The notes under the pieces: generated by a model
The model's input: only the letters and a program-made list of their open reading frames with translations
Told to the model about the DNA's origin: nothing
Database searches by the model: none
Translations under genes and position numbers: made by a program
Shown here: piece after piece, positions 62,507 through 64,000 of the stretch
Numbering within the stretch: the first letter of the stretch is position 1
How the letters are laid out: every line of letters begins with the position of its first letter
Assembly: GCA_017483185.1 (NCBI GenBank)
Contig: JAFULM010000017.1
Coordinates: 1-64,000 of the forward strand
Length of the DNA stretch: 64,000 nt
Source of the DNA: Prevotella sp.
Lineage (GTDB): Bacteria; Bacteroidota; Bacteroidia; Bacteroidales; Bacteroidaceae
Reading direction: 5' to 3'

Positions 62507-62749
62507 GTTTTGAATGGTGAGTGGTGAATGGTGAGCGGTGAGTTGGCCGGCCTGCGGCCGATTACGACTTTTCCAATTACGAATTGCGATGGGCGGAGTC
62601 AGACTCCGTGACGATATCGGGAAATGAGAGGCATGGCAACTCATAATTGACAACTCACAATCGGCCACAGGCCGACCAACTCACCATTCACCACTCATCA
62701 CTCGCCATTCACCACTCACCATTCTCCATTCTAAACTCACCATCCAAAA
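62507..62749. repeat. inverted repeat between parA and parB (family 6, ACTCACCATTCACC)
   Basis: The left part is TGGTGAGTGGTGAATGGTGA to AGTTGGCCGGCCTGCGGCCG (about 62512-62560). The right part is CGGCCACAGGCCGACCAACT followed by repeated CACCATTCACCACTCACC (about 62661-62749). The spacer has short inverted pieces (GGGCGGAGTCAGACTCCGTG). It fills the whole gap in an operon that is normally tight. Confidence 0.85.
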
Positions 62750-62759
62750 CTTAAGAAAT

Positions 62760-63689
62760 ATGGCAGTACACAAGAAATACAATAAGAGCGTGCTCGGACG
62801 AGGGCTCGACGACATCGGAAACGGACGAGGGCTCGACGCACTGATAGACACCGGAGAGGTGCGCACGCAGGGGTCGTCAAACCTCAGCGAGATACCGGTG
62901 GCGCAGATTGAGCCTAATCCCAACCAGCCGCGACGCGAATTTGACGAAGACGCGCTCCACGAACTGGCCGCAAGCATACGCGAAATAGGTATCATCCAGC
63001 CCGTCACGCTGCGTCAGACAGCCGAAGGAAACTATCAGATCATCGCCGGCGAACGCCGCTGGAGAGCGTCACAGATAGCCGGACTGACCGCCATACCGGC
63101 CTACATACGCACCGTTCAGGACGAGAACGTCATGGAAATGGCTCTCGTCGAAAACATACAGCGCGAGGACCTCAACGCCATCGAGATAGCACTCGCCTAC
63201 GAACATCTGTCAGAGACGACAGGCATGACGCAGGAGAAGATTTCGGAGCGCGTGGGCAAGAGCCGCGCCGCCGTGACCAACTACATGCGACTGCTCAAAC
63301 TCCCGGCACAGGTCCAGATGGCACTGAAAAACCGCGAGATAGACATGGGACACGCCCGGGCACTGCTCGCCATCGACAGCCCGAGCGTACAGATACGCCT
63401 CTTCAAGGAGATTCAGAAGAACGGATATTCCGTCCGCAAGGTCGAAGAGATGGTCAACATGCTCAAAAGCGGCGAAGACGTACAGACGGCAAAGAAGAAG
63501 ATTGCCGCGCAGGCACAGCTGCCGGAAGAGTTTGCGACACTGCGCAACCGGCTGTCAGACCTCTTCAAGACAAAAGTGCAGATGACATGCTCGCCCAAAG
63601 GCAAGGGAAAAATCAGCATCCCGTTCGCCAACGAGGAGGAGCTGGAACACATCATGCAGGCACTCGACAGCATGGGCGGCAGACAATGA
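62760..63689 (+). CDS. parB: ParB family chromosome-partitioning protein
   Basis: The 309-residue protein has the N-terminal ParA-contact motif LGRGLD, the ParB/Srx CTPase core with PNPNQPRREFDEDAL, IIAGERRWRAS (GERR) and ENIQREDLNAIEIA, then the KorB-type helix-turn-helix and C-terminal dimerisation domain. It loads on parS and spreads by CTP cycling. The N-terminus carries a 9-residue in-frame duplication of GRGLDDIGN (62795-62811 and 62822-62838 are exact repeats at a 27-base offset). I found no parS consensus (TGTTNCACGTGAAACA-like) in the window. Confidence 0.95.
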   Translation: MAVHKKYNKSVLGRGLDDIGNGRGLDALIDTGEVRTQGSSNLSEIPVAQIEPNPNQPRREFDEDALHELAASIREIGIIQPVTLRQTAEGNYQIIAGERRWRASQIAGLTAIPAYIRTVQDENVMEMALVENIQREDLNAIEIALAYEHLSETTGMTQEKISERVGKSRAAVTNYMRLLKLPAQVQMALKNREIDMGHARALLAIDSPSVQIRLFKEIQKNGYSVRKVEEMVNMLKSGEDVQTAKKKIAAQAQLPEEFATLRNRLSDLFKTKVQMTCSPKGKGKISIPFANEEELEHIMQALDSMGGRQ

Positions 63690-63715
63690 ACTAACGACGA
63701 AGTCCGAAGAAGAAG

Positions 63716-64000
63716 TTGAAATCCGCAAGTACGACATACAAGTTGCGTCTGTTGACGGTGATGATGATGCTCACCGTCGGGACGGCATGTCTGACGGCGC
63801 AGGATGACGTGGCACCAATGGACACAATCATCCGAACCGACATGGCCGCCAAGACAGCCGACATTCCCCTCACCACGGCCGATGTCATCGGCATCGACAC
63901 GCTCACGGCAGACACGCTCGGTCTCACCACAAAGGACGTAAAGCAGCGAAAACAGAAAGCCCCACGCGACTGGGCGACATGGCGGCCGAACCCGCAACGG
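63716..64000 (+). CDS. DUF5683-like protein (partial, continues past window end)
   Basis: The frame runs to the window end, beginning at TTG 63716. It encodes a likely signal peptide (LRLLTVMMMLTVGTACLTAQ) and a linker, then RDWATWRPNPQR. That ending resembles the start of DUF5683 domains, which usually follow parB in Bacteroidota. ATG 63761 is also in frame but leaves a signal without a basic start, so TTG is favoured. Upstream, TAA at 63692-63694 closes the same frame. Confidence 0.65.
   Translation, partial: MKSASTTYKLRLLTVMMMLTVGTACLTAQDDVAPMDTIIRTDMAAKTADIPLTTADVIGIDTLTADTLGLTTKDVKQRKQKAPRDWATWRPNPQR

Overview
This window is chromosomal DNA from a member of the Bacteroidota, most likely a Prevotellaceae species. 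The evidence is SusC/SusD pairs, a hybrid two-component regulator, the SprA translocon of type IX secretion, fimbrillin lipoproteins, and repeated -7 boxes of the form TANNTTTG in front of genes. I saw no rRNA, tRNA, CRISPR array, transposase or phage gene.

Layout. At 0.3-1.8 kb there is a GH28 pectinase (minus strand). At 2.7-11.0 kb lie sprA and ruvA (minus). From 11.8 to 14.8 kb come ddh, a small secreted protein and a von Willebrand-type lipoprotein. From 15.0 to 19.75 kb there is a plus-strand run of a RecD-like helicase, a phosphopantetheinyl transferase, rmuC and dinB. Two fimbrillin-like lipoproteins (20.9-23.4 kb) are divergent from a hybrid two-component regulator (23.7-27.5 kb). 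That regulator opens a large pectin or rhamnogalacturonan-I utilisation locus (23.7-52.2 kb). Its other members are two PL11 lyases, two GH2 enzymes, a GH2 remnant, SusC, SusD, a GH88-DUF2264 fusion, two secreted proteins of unknown function and a small acidic peptide. The right end is mostly housekeeping: a choloylglycine-hydrolase-family enzyme, a GltD-like flavoprotein, alaS, a MerR regulator, lpxB, surE, parA, parB and a truncated DUF5683 gene.

How the genes fit together. SusC/SusD would import rhamnogalacturonan fragments cut outside the cell by the PL11 lyases. GH88/DUF2264, GH2 and GH28 enzymes would then trim them, under control of the hybrid regulator. The 604-aa protein and the 1299-aa PL11 end in the same kind of C-terminal tail, which suggests export through type IX secretion, whose translocon sprA is also in the window.

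The most unusual content is not protein-coding. The long intergenic regions, and two coding regions, carry at least eight families of palindromic elements. The strongest are (1) six GC-rich arrays of roughly 20-22 bp near-palindromic units bracketed by inverted arms; (2) a purine-rich palindrome present once between genes and once in frame inside lpxB; (3) a second palindrome that forms the merR/lpxB junction, supplies both stop codons, and recurs in frame inside the helicase; and (4) two further hairpin families with three copies each. No gene that could move them is visible. The regulator also appears to lack its histidine-kinase ATPase domain.
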